A stretch of 64,000 nt of DNA from Crambe crambe (Eukaryota; Porifera; Demospongiae; Poecilosclerida; Crambeidae): NCBI GenBank assembly GCA_963924555.1, contig OZ004585.1, positions 4,973,488 through 5,037,487 on the forward strand, written 5' to 3'. This document shows positions 1-10,855 of this stretch, one piece after another. How positions within the stretch are numbered: position 1 is the stretch's first letter; each line of letters opens with the position of its first letter. Made by a program: the position numbers and the translations under genes. The notes under the pieces are model-generated. The model saw nothing but the letters and a program-made list of their open reading frames with translations, was not told the origin of the DNA and made no database searches.

Positions 1-3000
1 TGATGCCATTTGCTTGGCAAGAGCAGGCCAAATAGTACGCAGAGATATATTTGCCCAATTATTCACTTTTGAAGGTTCAAATTGTCAGGAGAAGTCTGTT
101 TCTACAACACTTATTACTTTAATCAATATGTTGCTCGAAGGGCCAAACATAGCAAAGCAAGCTGATAGGCCAGTGCAATCAGAAGCTCTTACGATAGCCC
201 AGCTTATTAGACACAACAGTGTCAAGCATCAATGACGTAAATCATCCACCACAACATGTCATAATCAAAGCCAAGACACACCAATGCCACTTTATGTAGG
301 AATGATGTTGTATGCAAAGCGAGGGCTCATTGACCGAATGTTTGAACTTGGAATATCAGTATCAATCATATGACAAAGTACTTCAGTTATCAACAGATCT
401 TTCCAATGATGTAAGCGAACATTACAGAGAGAGCCAGGTATAGTTGTTCCAACTAGCTTTCGAAATGGCGTGTTTAACATTGATCACAACCCATCTTCAA
501 ATACAGCAACTGATTCATTTCATGGCACTGCCATTTCACTCTTTCAACACCCTGATTTCAATGGACAAGGAGCAGGGATGAATGACATAATCATTTCATC
601 AGCAGGGTTTCATCTACTGGGGGGGGGGGGGGGGGGGGGGGAAGCTCCCCCCCCCCCCCCCCCCCCAAGAAAAAAAAATAAAAAATTTTTTTTATGTTCA
701 TAAGGTTTATATAGTTAATCCCCTCCCTAATAGAATATTGGAATTAGCCAACAATGAGTCCTCCAAAAAATTTTCTTTCGCTCTCCGCGCGGGAGGGGGC
801 ATCAGGTTCGTCGAAGAGCATAAAGCCCTTGCCAGACTTCTACACATGCGTGCCCCCAGTTGCCAAACCTTCAAGAGACCCAACATTGCCAGTTGGTGCA
901 ATCATGGTCCCTCAAATTGATAGAGAGGCACTAGACATGCATATCCAAGAAGAACATGCATGGCTAGAAGAGGTCAGAAATGCAGTCAATGGTGATTTGG
1001 ATGATGGGCAATACATCTCTTGGTCTGCATATCATGCAAGCCACCAGTCGGGTATTGTTTGTCCTAAGGGTTCCACTGCACTACTACCATTATTTGAAGA
1101 CTCTGCACACTCAATCGCAATGATCTGCCATTCAATGACCATTACTATGGCTGCAATACATCACTTGAACCCAGGTCAGATACAAGCCCTGGCATGCGAC
1201 CAGCCACTCTATGCAATAGCCAAGAACATTCAGTGGACATGGCCAGATGTATATGGCGAGGATAAATTGCTGATGATGTTTGGAGGTTTGCATATCGAAA
1301 TGGCAGCCTGGAGTGCTGTAGGAGCATGGATGGATGGAAGTGGATGGACTGATGCACTTACTCAAGCTGATGTTGCTACAGCAGGAAAAGCTGAATCTTA
1401 TATTCATGCATCTCATCTGATGAGAATGAGGTATGCCCATGGGGTTACAGCAGCCTCCCTGTATATCTTGCAACATCAAGCGTATGGTGAGTATGTGGGA
1501 GATATTGAAAATGCCAGTGAGAGAATGATCTTTAAGAATGGTGCCAAGAAAAAGCAAAAAACCACCCATAGTTCAAGTATTGGTGTCTTGTTCTAAAACT
1601 GGAATTGAATGTCCTAATATTTGTGTGGTCCCTCCGATCTTCCAACTTCAAGATGTATGTTGAAACTCTTGTTCAGTTAATGCCCTGGCTCTTTGCACTA
1701 AACTGTACCAACTATTCGGTTATCTGTGCATGTACGTGATATGCAACAACTTCCAACCATTCATCCAGAACGTGCTAGGGAGTTTGAAGCTGGGAAATTT
1801 ACATTCACCAAGACTAACCATGCATTTTATACCATGCCTCTGGATCAAGGCCATGAGCAAAACAACCAGATGGTGAAAGGGGATGGGGGAACCATTGGCT
1901 TAACTGAAAATCCCCAAGCACTTCGTAGGTGGATGATTGGAGGACCACAGATTGCAAGAATCGTACAAGAATTTGAAGAAGCACTACATTCAACTACATC
2001 TGAACAGCTGCATCAACCATCATGAGCAAGTTCCTAACCAAATTCAAAACCCATGGTGGATACAATTACAGAATTTGGTAATCCATTTTTGGATGATAGT
2101 AAGGAGCTTCAGTAGCAAAGATGTTGCTGATGCATCTGTCGTGACAACTGTCAATGAAATTGAAAACATTGGATCACAGCAGTACCAAATGTTTGTTAAA
2201 GAGAGACTAATAGACCGCTCAAAGTCAATTGGTGAGACTATACCTAAAAACAAGTTGGCAATGATCAAAGATCAACCAAGATCAGCTGTGCTTTCTAAAT
2301 CAAAGCTTCAACTAAAATCTGCAAAGAATGACTGCCAGTTATTTTCTCGGCTTTATATCGGATGTCAAAACCATGGTAGTAATGTGGATGAATTCTTCAC
2401 CCATGAGAACCAGGCATGTCCACCTTCAATTTCTGATGGAGGCAAACTAAGACATGGCTCTAAGTCTGATCTTCTACAATGCTTCGAAAAACTCTATGAA
2501 ACAAGAGAAGACAATCCTGAGGTGTCAGCAGTGATGATTGATGGTGCTGCAGTGGTGCAAATGGTGAAACCTGGAATAGCCAAAACCTTCCAAGAATATA
2601 GTGATGTTGTTTTTGTGCCTCACATTGTACGATGGCTTCAAAGAGTGAGCAGAGTAGATGTGATATGGGATGTTGATCCTTTCCTACTCTCTGTTCCTTA
2701 CTTTCTTGAGCAATGGTCATCCCTACTTACATAGCTAGATAGTCATCTCAATATTTGTCTTCGACAGGTTGTACATGTATCTCACCAAGAAATATTGAAG
2801 ACATGTTTAAAGAGAGCGAGAAGATGATGTAGTTCAATCATGCAAATGTGATGATTTTGATTGGATTATGCACTGATGTGGGAGAAACTCCTTATATTGT
2901 TGTATACTTACTGGCAATCGAGTCTTTAATCAGAGAAAAACTAGGTGTAGGAAGAAGATGAAGAGTGATGCCTTCAGCTCCCCTGCCGAGGAATTGGTAA

Positions 3001-4022
3001 GAATTCTTGAGAGTGGATGAAAATAAAACAGAATTATTCCATTTTCTGTCACTTCAAATTGCACAGATCAAAGCAGATGGAAAGGAGGTTCTTGCTACAG
3101 ATGGTCAAGGTGTTCTTTGTTCACCAGATCAAGAAAACCAGTCTCAGCTCTCACCATGTTCACACGAGGAAGCCGACACTAGGATTTTTGTCCACTGTGT
3201 TCATGCTGCTAGCAGGGGTCATAGGTGTATTACAATCATAACTGTTGACACAGATGTTGTTGTGCTTGCTATTGGATCCTATTTTCTGCTAGGTGTTGAC
3301 GAATTGTGGATAGCCTTTGGGACTGGAAACAAATTCCGATATCTAACCATTCATCAGTATGCACTGAGTTTGGGACCAGAAAAAGCAAGAGCTTTGCCTA
3401 TGCTTCACGCCATTACTGGCTGTGATACCGTGTCATTCTTTGCTGGTCGTGGCAAGAAAACTGCATGGGATGTGTGGAATTCTAATGATGAAATTACTGC
3501 TGTACTTCTGATTCCCCCAATGAAATTCTTGATGACTAATTAGATCTATTGGAAAGATTTGTTGTTCTCCTGTATGAACGTACCAGTGAATTAGTAAAGG
3601 TAAGTATGATAATAGCTATAAAGACACATTCACTTATAGCATAACTATTTACTATAGGTCAATGATGCCAGAAGACACCTCTTCACGAAGAAAAACTGCT
3701 CAGTTGAAGGGATCCCACCTTCCAAAGCTGCACTGTTACAACATGTAAAACGTGCTGTATACCAAGGTGGTCACGTATGGGGACAATGTACCACTCCTAG
3801 GCCAATTCTTCCTGATCCTACTTCTTGGGGTTGGTCACTTGAGGGAACTACCTATCGTCCATTTTGGACAACACTACCTGATGCAGCAAAAAGCTGCCTA
3901 GAACTTGTTCGTTGTGGCTGCAAAAAGGGGTGTCTTGCTCAATGTAGCTGTGTAAAAGCAGCTCTTCAATGTACTGCTTTGTGTGCTTGTGATGGACAGT
4001 GTGCCAGAGACTCTACTGCATA
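1..4022 (+). pseudogene. Family A large gene with FEN-like and CXC-like modules (broken, 5' end outside window)
   Basis: I recognise this as a multicopy uncharacterised invertebrate family but know no assigned function. Pieces follow in family order: LARAGQIVRRD at the window edge, an LYVGMMLYAK segment (about 290-390), NIDHNPSS (470-530), DQPLYAIAKNIQW and GGLHIEMA (about 1200-1310), LDQGHEQNN and VKGDGG (about 1840-1890), LFSRLYIGCQ (about 2345), then EEADTR (about 3165), VDTDVVVLA (about 3245) and ITGCDTVSFF with GRGKKTAW (about 3412-3468). It ends with RCGCKKGC and a Cys-rich stretch before the stop at 4020-4022. The EEAD, DTD and GCD...GKKTAW spacing resembles the acidic site and helix-hairpin segment of FEN/XPG nucleases; this is inference. 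Frames change near 250, 400, 620-750, 1590, 2030, 2740-3000 and 3545-3660. At least one break near 3600-3658 looks like a real intron (GTAAGT...TATAG). The G/C run at 619-666 also breaks it. It starts before base 1. Confidence 0.72.
619..666. repeat. G23-AAGCT-C20 homopolymer palindrome
   Basis: A run of 23 G (619-641), the five bases AAGCT, then 20 C (647-666) makes a near-perfect hairpin inside the family A coding region. It separates two pieces that should be contiguous in the protein. It may be a real foldback expansion or an assembly or sequencing artefact at a G-rich stretch. Two other G runs of 20 or more occur in this window, both inside transposons. Confidence 0.85.
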
Positions 4023-4080
4023 AGGGGTGGGACCATTAATTTTTGTGATTTATCCAGCTAAAATGATATTTAACTAACAA

Positions 4081-4339
4081 ACAAACGATGGTTATCTCTC
4101 ATCTAAGCATGTTTTAAAGGTGTTATCATGTAATGAGATGGTGAAGGAGGATTGAAGAAAAACTGGCAACCCAAGTGACCCCGCAACCCACCAGCTGAGT
4201 TTGAACCCGCAGCATCTGACTTTAGCCGTCATAGCCACAGGACCCAACCGAATGAGCCACCAGGCACCCAGGAACCAGCTCTCTCCAATTCACCTTATAT
4301 ACTGCATTGGTGGTACTGCAATACTGCAGTCTCACACCA
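4081..4339 (-). mobile_element. tRNA-derived SINE, copy 1
   Basis: Read on the minus strand, the unit contains TGGTGGCTCATTCGG, matching a tRNA A box, and about 45 bases later GGGTTCAAACTC, matching a B box, as expected for an internal RNA polymerase III promoter. A tail of about 120 bases follows, ending near 4081. The segment recurs almost identically at 4442-4700. About 65 bases precede the tRNA-like head and are not tRNA-like. No poly(A) tail is evident. The tRNA identity cannot be judged by eye. Confidence 0.65.
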
Positions 4340-4441
4340 GTGCAAGCCACTTAGTATGTGCCTTCAGAATCCCGCTAGGGATCGACCGGAAACATCTCTC
4401 TATCAAGAGAGAAGCCATACTAGTAGACCCTCTGAAAATTC
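4340..4441 (-). repeat. Spacer between SINE copies with a second B-box-like motif
   Basis: This 102-base spacer separates the two SINE copies. On the minus strand it carries CCGGTCGATCCC, close to a tRNA B box, and a weak A-box-like TGGCTTCTCTCT upstream. It could be part of a dimeric SINE or the remnant of another tRNA-like unit. Confidence 0.35.
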
Positions 4442-4700
4442 ACAAACGATGGTTATCTCTCATCTAAGCATGTTTTAAAGGTGTTATCATGTAATGAGAT
4501 GGTGAAGGAGGATTGAAGAAAAACTGGCAACCCAAGTGACCCCGCAACCCACCAGCTGAGTTTGAACCCGCAGCATCTGACTTTAGCCGTCATAGCCACA
4601 GGACCCAACCGAATGAGCCACCAGGCACCCAGGAACCAGCTCTCTCCAATCCACCTTATATACTGCATTGGTGGTACTGCAATACTGCAGTCTCACACCA
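4442..4700 (-). mobile_element. tRNA-derived SINE, copy 2
   Basis: Second copy of the 259-base unit, offset by 361 bases from the first and nearly identical (one difference I noticed, TTCACC versus TCCACC). The same A and B boxes are present on the minus strand. Same orientation and near identity point to a local tandem duplication rather than two independent insertions. Confidence 0.65.
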
Positions 4701-5091
4701 TAAACTATTAATAGCTAATAATTTATTAACTATATGCTTTCCGAAGATTTAATAATTTTACCAAAAATTAGTGCCACATCACATAAATGGATGGTACTTT
4801 TCTTTTGGCACTATAGCAAAATATCTTCATTGTATCATGTACTATCTGGGTGCAAAGTTTCAAATTCTATACAAAAGTGCATGATCACACACATTTCATG
4901 TGCTTATCTGCCTAACTATACGTCATTAATGTTGATAGCTAATAATTTATGTTAGGAATAGTATTGAGCTGAATGGATGTGTGGGCTTCAATCTTATCCA
5001 TTCAACCCTTATATTCCAGTCTTTAACCAGATACCTCTACATCTATTACGTACCTCCAATTTTTTAAGTATCTATGTAACATAATTATTAC

Positions 5092-5364
5092 CTCGCACAA
5101 ACAAGCACAATGATGCTGGTTGTATAGTGTTATTATCCACTCCAGATCCACAATGGTAGGTGCCTTCTGCAAAACCATTAACCTTACGTATGGTCAACTC
5201 ATTTCCATTTTGGCGAAACGAATCATTCAGAGTTAAAGGTGCACCTGAACCATCCAGGGAGTCATTCCCATTCATGTATCTCCGTATGTACCAGGATGAA
5301 GAAGATGCATCAGGACCAGAGCACTGTGCTGATACTGCTTCAGAGTTAGGAAAGGGATCTAGAG
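5092..5364 (-). CDS. Immunoglobulin-like domain exon of an unidentified gene
   Basis: A single minus-strand exon of 273 bases (91 codons, so it keeps frame) is bounded by a TTTGTAG acceptor just upstream of 5364 and a GAG|GTAATA donor after 5092. The translation has Ig-like marks: a first Cys in VSAQCSG, a Trp in SSSWYIR, an LTIRKVNG strand, and the signature GTYHCGSG with the second Cys. This is the usual pattern of an Ig-superfamily domain in an extracellular or cell-surface protein. No signal peptide, membrane segment or neighbouring exon could be recognised within several kilobases, so the gene's identity is unknown. It is the best candidate here for part of an ordinary host gene. Confidence 0.6.
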
Positions 5365-7025
5365 CTACAAAGTGTTGAGACAACATAGAAAAAAATCATT
5401 AATACTAGTAGCTACACTTATTCAGCTAACAATCCCTACATACATAATGTTACACGATTGTAGCTATATCCGAAGCTAACCATAATTATTTCATAACTAT
5501 AGTGCAGTGTGAAACGGTATAACATATTTCCTTTCTGTACCACCCTACACATACATTGTTTGCTTATTATTATTTTAATCATCTCACACCTTGTATAGAA
5601 ACCAGCCAAATGAAAACAGAAGAAAGTACAAGTGGAAAATGAAATAATTCAGTAGAGGTCATCACATAATGATTTCGGAGTTTCAAACTCTTTCTTACCA
5701 ATTACCAAGCACTAAGCCCAGAATAGAACAATAAAGTACTGAAGGTAGCGTAGTATAGTAGATAGTAAATAGGGTCAATCTTGGTTTCATATATCCAACT
5801 AACAATATCTACATGAGCGCAAAAAATTGAGTGGAAAAACCCCATTTCAAAGTCATCAAAACATCTCTGAAATCTTGATTAGATGACTCATACCTTGTGA
5901 GTTATCATCTTTTTCAATTCACTATTAAAACTATAGAACACTTTGAGCTCTATGTGTGAGCCATACTAATACAAAGAATACATCATTCCTTGGCCATCAT
6001 CTATTACAAACAGCCATGAAAACTCATCACTCCACTTCGGGTCTATTCCACTCCTGTTTAGAAGTCGAAGAGCTTCCATTGCCTACATTAGGATGACAGC
6101 GCTTAGCCATGGTTGAGAAGGCTAAGAACGAGCAGCTGCAAAGGCTAATGTGACTAACTTAATATCAATATTTCTTATGAAATTCATACGTACGAATGAT
6201 TAATGAAGGGATAGCGCCCGCAATGCTTGTAGAATGGAAGAGATAATGGGCCGTTATCCTGAATAGCCTATGGAGAATACTGTCCATTTCAAAGCATATC
6301 CAACTGTAAATTAACTAATTTTTATAAAATAATTAATAATTTTATGTTGACACATAATTATTAGGTCGAAGTCATCTGATCAATAAATCAGCTAATATAC
6401 AACTGTCCCACTTGAAAGAGCTACCTAACAATCCCTAACTAGAGCTTGCAAGAACAGGCACAGAATCATCACACATAGGAAAATGCATGCACACAGATTT
6501 GTAACCACAATTGCCATGCTGTCATGCTAGTTAGCTCAGTCTGTTTTGTGATTCAGAACTGTCACTTCTTGGTCGTAAAATAAGATAATTCCTAAAGTAA
6601 TCTGTTGTGTTGTTAGCTAGTAGTAGCTTGTTACTAGTAGCAGCACTGGTGGTAGCGTACCTGTAGTGGAATTCCAACAGATCGGGGAATATCCATTATA
6701 ACAACGACCAACCTCTTGTGACTAGTGTATGCTATGAAGTGCCTACTTCTATAACATGTCTAATTGGCTTGTGATAGTACATTTCTAAGTAACAACAATG
6801 CTAGGCCTGCCTGTCTACTATATCAGCCCTTGATGGTGCACTTAAATATTACTGAAAAAAATTTTTTTTTTTGGTTTGCTGTTCAAAGTGACTATCACTC
6901 AGGAAAAGTTCCTTTTTTTTTTTTTTCTTTACAGGCTCATGCTCGCTCCGAAAAGCAAGATTTACAAATTGTAAAAATCATTCAGTCCTGTGAAAAATTG
7001 GTTCTCAACAGTTTTAGTAGTCTGG
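5365..7025. other. AT-rich non-coding stretch
   Basis: No open frame with recognisable content and no clear repeat was found. It holds short T runs near 6859 and 6911. It may be intron or untranslated sequence of the gene carrying the Ig-like exon, but nothing in the sequence proves that. Confidence 0.4.
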
Positions 7026-7500
7026 TGTAGTGGCAACCCTTACCAACCCAGGGGAAGCGAAAGGGTCTGGAGCTCGCTTCTGAGTCAGTAATTCTAACAA
7101 TGGCATACTTGCAGAAATGTTTCAATTCTATTGCCCCAAATCAGTTTTTAACAGAAAAGATCCCACCATTTCGAGAATGAAACTGGTGAGGAAGATTGTC
7201 TCGACATTAACATCAACAATTTGTGTCTCACATCAAGATTTTGATGCCACCAATCAGATCACTTAATGGATAATCGTTGCATTTTTGTGATGTACACGTG
7301 ATGTATAATGAACCGGTGAACTTAACTTAGCCCTTCTTTTCTATCTTGCCACGCAAATGATTACATATTTTATGTATATGCACATACCACACATGTGATA
7401 ATCTGGATAAAATTAACGTTCCTGGAATTCCAAAGTGACAAGTTGTTGATGCTAATGTCCCCTTTCCCTTCCCTTGGGTTGGTAAGGGTCACCACTACTA
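7026..7500. mobile_element. Inverted-repeat (MITE-like) element
   Basis: The left end (GTAGTGGCAACCCTTACC, about 7028) and the right end (GGTAAGGGTCACCACTAC, about 7483-7500) are imperfect inverted repeats of about 40 bases, each including a CAACCCAgGGGAAG-type stretch. The roughly 400 bases between have no coding content. This is the layout of a small non-autonomous DNA transposon. I could not define a target-site duplication. Confidence 0.5.
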
Positions 7501-7753
7501 CAGTTTCAGCTTCTTCTATATTCAATATAGACATTGTAGCTTCTCAACATCAATATAGTTATTCCTGCAGCTGCACAGTTACCTTATAAGACATCATCAC
7601 AAATGTGTAAATATTTACTAGAGGGCAAGCCGACAGACAGCATATTTGCCCTTGGACTGAGGTGATAAATCACATACAGCCCTCAAAGGCATGCTATAAC
7701 TATTACTTATGAAGAGGGGAAAAAATATGCTAAATAAAAGAAGGCCATGTGTA

Positions 7754-7862
7754 CTTTTACCTACATCAAAATTATGCTGCCTTCAATAATAATCCCTACA
7801 TCACTGCCTCCCACCTTTAATTGTTCATGTCAGTATAAAAGTGTTCTTCTTGGTTTAGGCAT
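7754..7862. repeat. Half copy of the 9988-10199 palindromic MITE
   Basis: TGTACTTTTACCTA, AAAATTATGCTGCCTTCAATAA and CCCTACATCACTGCCT match one arm of the palindromic element at 9988-10199 and run on into loop-like sequence (TGACATGAA / TTCATGTCA in opposite sense). Only one arm is present, so it is truncated, and a 3' hairpin block abuts it at 7863. Confidence 0.6.
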
Positions 7863-8340
7863 CAGAGAGTGTGCTAGCACTCTCTAAGTAGGGATGGCAG
7901 GTCAAAGGTCATAGGACTGTATAAACTAAAAACTCTTCTACCCTTACTCTACAGGTTCTCAGAAGGCTACAGTGAATCATTATACCTACAAAGAAGAGAA
8001 AATAATGTTAAATTCATTCGCTAACATGCGAAAAAAATGATATTTAAAATTGACTTTTGTTCAGTTTGTTCATAATAATAATAAATTTAAGATCAGCTTA
8101 CTGACTTTCTATGACATTGATACTGTTGCGATCTGCTCTAGCGCTACTTTCAGGCATGCCTTTTGCTATTTGTTCTAACTAAAAAGGCTTTATTCCAGAA
8201 AAAAAGGCACGATTCCAGCTGTGTACTATATAGCCTATACTCCATATAATGCACACTCTGTGCTGCCGACCATTACCTACTTCATCTAGGCTATACTACA
8301 AAATGAGTTGATTAGAGCAACAGAATAGATAGCTGGAGTA
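7863..8340 (-). mobile_element. Decayed family A-type palindrome element (3' hairpin block plus body)
   Basis: The terminal hairpin AGAGAGTGTGCTAGCACTCTCT at 7865 is followed by AAGTAGGGATGGC and a block that matches, in reverse, the 231-base 3' blocks at 35893-36818. An AATAATAATAA stretch then leads into a diverged copy of the body whose intact minus copy is at 32923-33295 (shared TTTTGCTATT and TAACTAA-type segments). The 5' palindrome is not recognisable. It is clearly older than the copies near 30-36 kb. Confidence 0.6.
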
Positions 8341-8648
8341 TCTTTAGTTACAAGTCTATGATGGCTTTATGCATTAGCTAGCTGCTGCTGTCATACATAC
8401 ATGCTTAATCATATCTATGCAGTTCTCCAAGCAGTATAATTTTACATGTGATAATTCAAAATGAGAATGTGGAGCCTGTAGTTCAAACACTGCTAACTAG
8501 CTCAACCGTATTGAATGCTTTAGAGATTATTCAAAATAAAATACCTAATCAGTTATCTGCTCAATATCCACAAACACACACATAGAGGGCTACTTAGCAC
8601 TTCACCCGCTTTTCACAGCACTGCTCATTTGCACTCATCCCCCATATA

Positions 8649-8800
8649 GTTGCTTAGTGAAATAATCGTTACCGGGTGGACAAAAGTGCCATTTTTTGCA
8701 CAAGAGTTCATTTTGTGATACTAAACGATATTAGCCTAGGAGCCCCCAACAAATTCTTAGCGTACTCGCAGAATAACAAAATGGCCGCCATATTCAGCAA
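8649..8800 (+). repeat. Left terminal inverted repeat of the N-RAG-type transposon
   Basis: Aligns by eye in reverse complement with 15070-15196 through GTTGCTTAG, GGACAAAAG, TTAGCCTAGGAGCCC and AACAAAATGGCCGCCAT, with indels between them. A second CGCAGAATAACAAAATGGC copy follows about 104 bases further in (near 8872), so the subterminal region is partly duplicated. Confidence 0.65.
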
Positions 8801-9172
8801 TTATGATAAATGACTGAAAATTGCAATAATTATTATTCACAATAGCAGTTACAAATGGAAAACGCACACTCGCAGAATAACAAAATGGCTGCCATATTCG
8901 GCAATTAACTGCAAATTGCATACAAAGTGAAGATTACAGTAGGCTATTGCAGTCACTTTTATATGAAGATACCTTACTAGGCTAGGAGCTAACTTCAACA
9001 ATAATTTAGCACTTGTGGTTAAGAACAAAATGGCTGCATGAAGCAATAATAACTGATGTAAAATTAGTTAAGTGTAAACAGAGTCATTATATTTGCATTG
9101 GCAAAGTGGTGAGCATTGAAGATTAGCTTTAGCATATTTGCATCTCCTTTGCATGAACACTTTATGAGTTCA

Positions 9173-10620
9173 CTACAACTTCTGTGATTGTAATCCACAC
9201 TGGAATCCAAGGCCCTGATGTTGACTCCTTGGTCCACGAGAATTCATGTGGTGAAGGAATAACTGGCTGTATTTACATGCAGGTGGTCCAGATTCCAGCT
9301 TGGACAGTGCACGCTGAGTGTGCTGAAGTAGTGCATCTTGTGTGGGTGGTATTCTGTCGATTGATCCACTCTTTCGACAGAAAAGTTCTTCTCTCGCTTG
9401 ATTGACTGAGCTCAAAGGACTAGTTCTATAATATATATTGACAGTTAGCCTATCAATTCTCTGAAAGTGAAGACATTCTACACTCAGATGCTCAAAAGCA
9501 TGACTGGCAAGGTGTACAAATGTGCATGTCTGTGACAGGTTCATAGATCTGCCAAGCTTGCCAAGCAGTCTTCTTGCCCTTTCCCTTAAAGACTGAAGCA
9601 GTGTCACAGCCAGTCAATACATGAAACACTGGTAGACTTCGGGATCTTGGCTCTCCTAGGGTGTTTATGGAGTAGAAGCAGTAGTTCTTCCCCATCCCAA
9701 AGGCAACCCATGCAGATGTCTGTTTGAGGTTGAATTGCAGTAAGGTCATAGAATGCGCCAATAAGGATTGTTACCACATCAGTGTCTTCTGTGCACAATG
9801 ACCCTGGTATCAGCTTCTTCGTGGTTGCAATCTAGCATTGGACAGACTTCCCCGATGTGATGATATACACAAACTTGCTCGTATTCAGCAACCTTGACTG
9901 TAAGAAAAGTAAACAGCTCCTCTTTATTCTTCGAGTCACAAAGGAAATCCTTCCAGTTACCAGAGAGCTTAGTTTAGCCAGACATGCTGTACTTATACCT
10001 ATAGCAGTTTCTGTGAACAAACATCAAAATTATGCTGCCTTCAATAATAAACCCTACATCACTGCCTAAACCAAGCAGAACTTTTACACTGACATGAATA
10101 ATTAGAGCAGCTTGGTGGGAGGCAGTGATGTAGGGATTATTATTGAAGGCAGCATAATTTTGATGTTTGTTCACAAAAACTGCTATAGGTAAAAGTACAG
10201 ACTAACCCTACATAGCCTTTTATTTAGCATATACTTGTTGAAAGTAGTAACTCCAGAGCTTGGCAAGCTGTGGATGATAACAGGACCATCAAGCACCATG
10301 CAGTCAAACATAGCAGGTGGCTCATTCTCTACAGATTGCTCAATACATTGCAGTAAATACTAATTCAGACTTAGCACTTGGCAAATTGAGCTTACCCAGC
10401 TCCGAGAGAGATGGTGGGGACGATTCACAGATGTTAAGCCTTCCGGGTACATGGAAATTAAGTTTTGAACATGAAAAGTACAAGCGTGACATATTAACCC
10501 ATAGCGACGACCTAGCAACCACAGATTCATTTCCTGAGGTCTTGAGTATATTCATGCAAACCACCACACCTTAGCGAGTTCTTTGCCATCTGGATGCAAC
10601 AAACTTGAAGAAAATCCGCC
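9173..10620 (-). pseudogene. Family A relic (FEN-like module), split by a MITE
   Basis: Minus-strand pieces match family A in order: MVLDGPVIIHSLP (about 10250-10320), KFVYITSGKSVQC (about 9832-9880), CTEDTDVVTILIGAF (about 9750-9798), FGMGKNYCFYS, then LTGCDTASVFKGKGKKTAW (about 9555-9615), and LTVNIYYRTSPLSSVNQAREE to IPPTQDALLQH (about 9320-9440). The GCD...GKGKKTAW motif is the same nuclease-like signature as in the 1-4022 copy. A palindromic MITE (9988-10199) interrupts it. Frames are shifted several times and the C-terminal Cys domain is not recognisable. The limit toward 10620 is approximate. Confidence 0.6.
9988..10199. mobile_element. Palindromic MITE inside the family A relic
   Basis: The arms TGTACTTaTACCTATAGCAG...AATAATAAACCCTACATCACTGCCT and their reverse complement (ending GGTAAAAGTACA near 10199) pair over about 85 bases around a 40-base loop. 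It interrupts coding-like sequence that resumes on the far side, so it inserted after the relic. A half copy lies at 7754-7862. Confidence 0.75.
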
Positions 10621-10855
10621 CACCACAGGTGCGTTTACACTAGATTGAAGTTAGGCTGTTGATTTAAGGTAGTCTACTAAATGCTGATAAACGGGGGATA
10701 ATCACTATTTCAAGAGAACTAAGCTGTGCTGGTGTAGAAAGAGGAGGAATATTACAAGCAACTTTTGAAGTCCAGGTATGGTGCCTACTTTTCTAAAGCT
10801 TGGAATAAACATGTTAAAATATGGTATATTTGCATGCAGATGTAGAATGTGGAGT

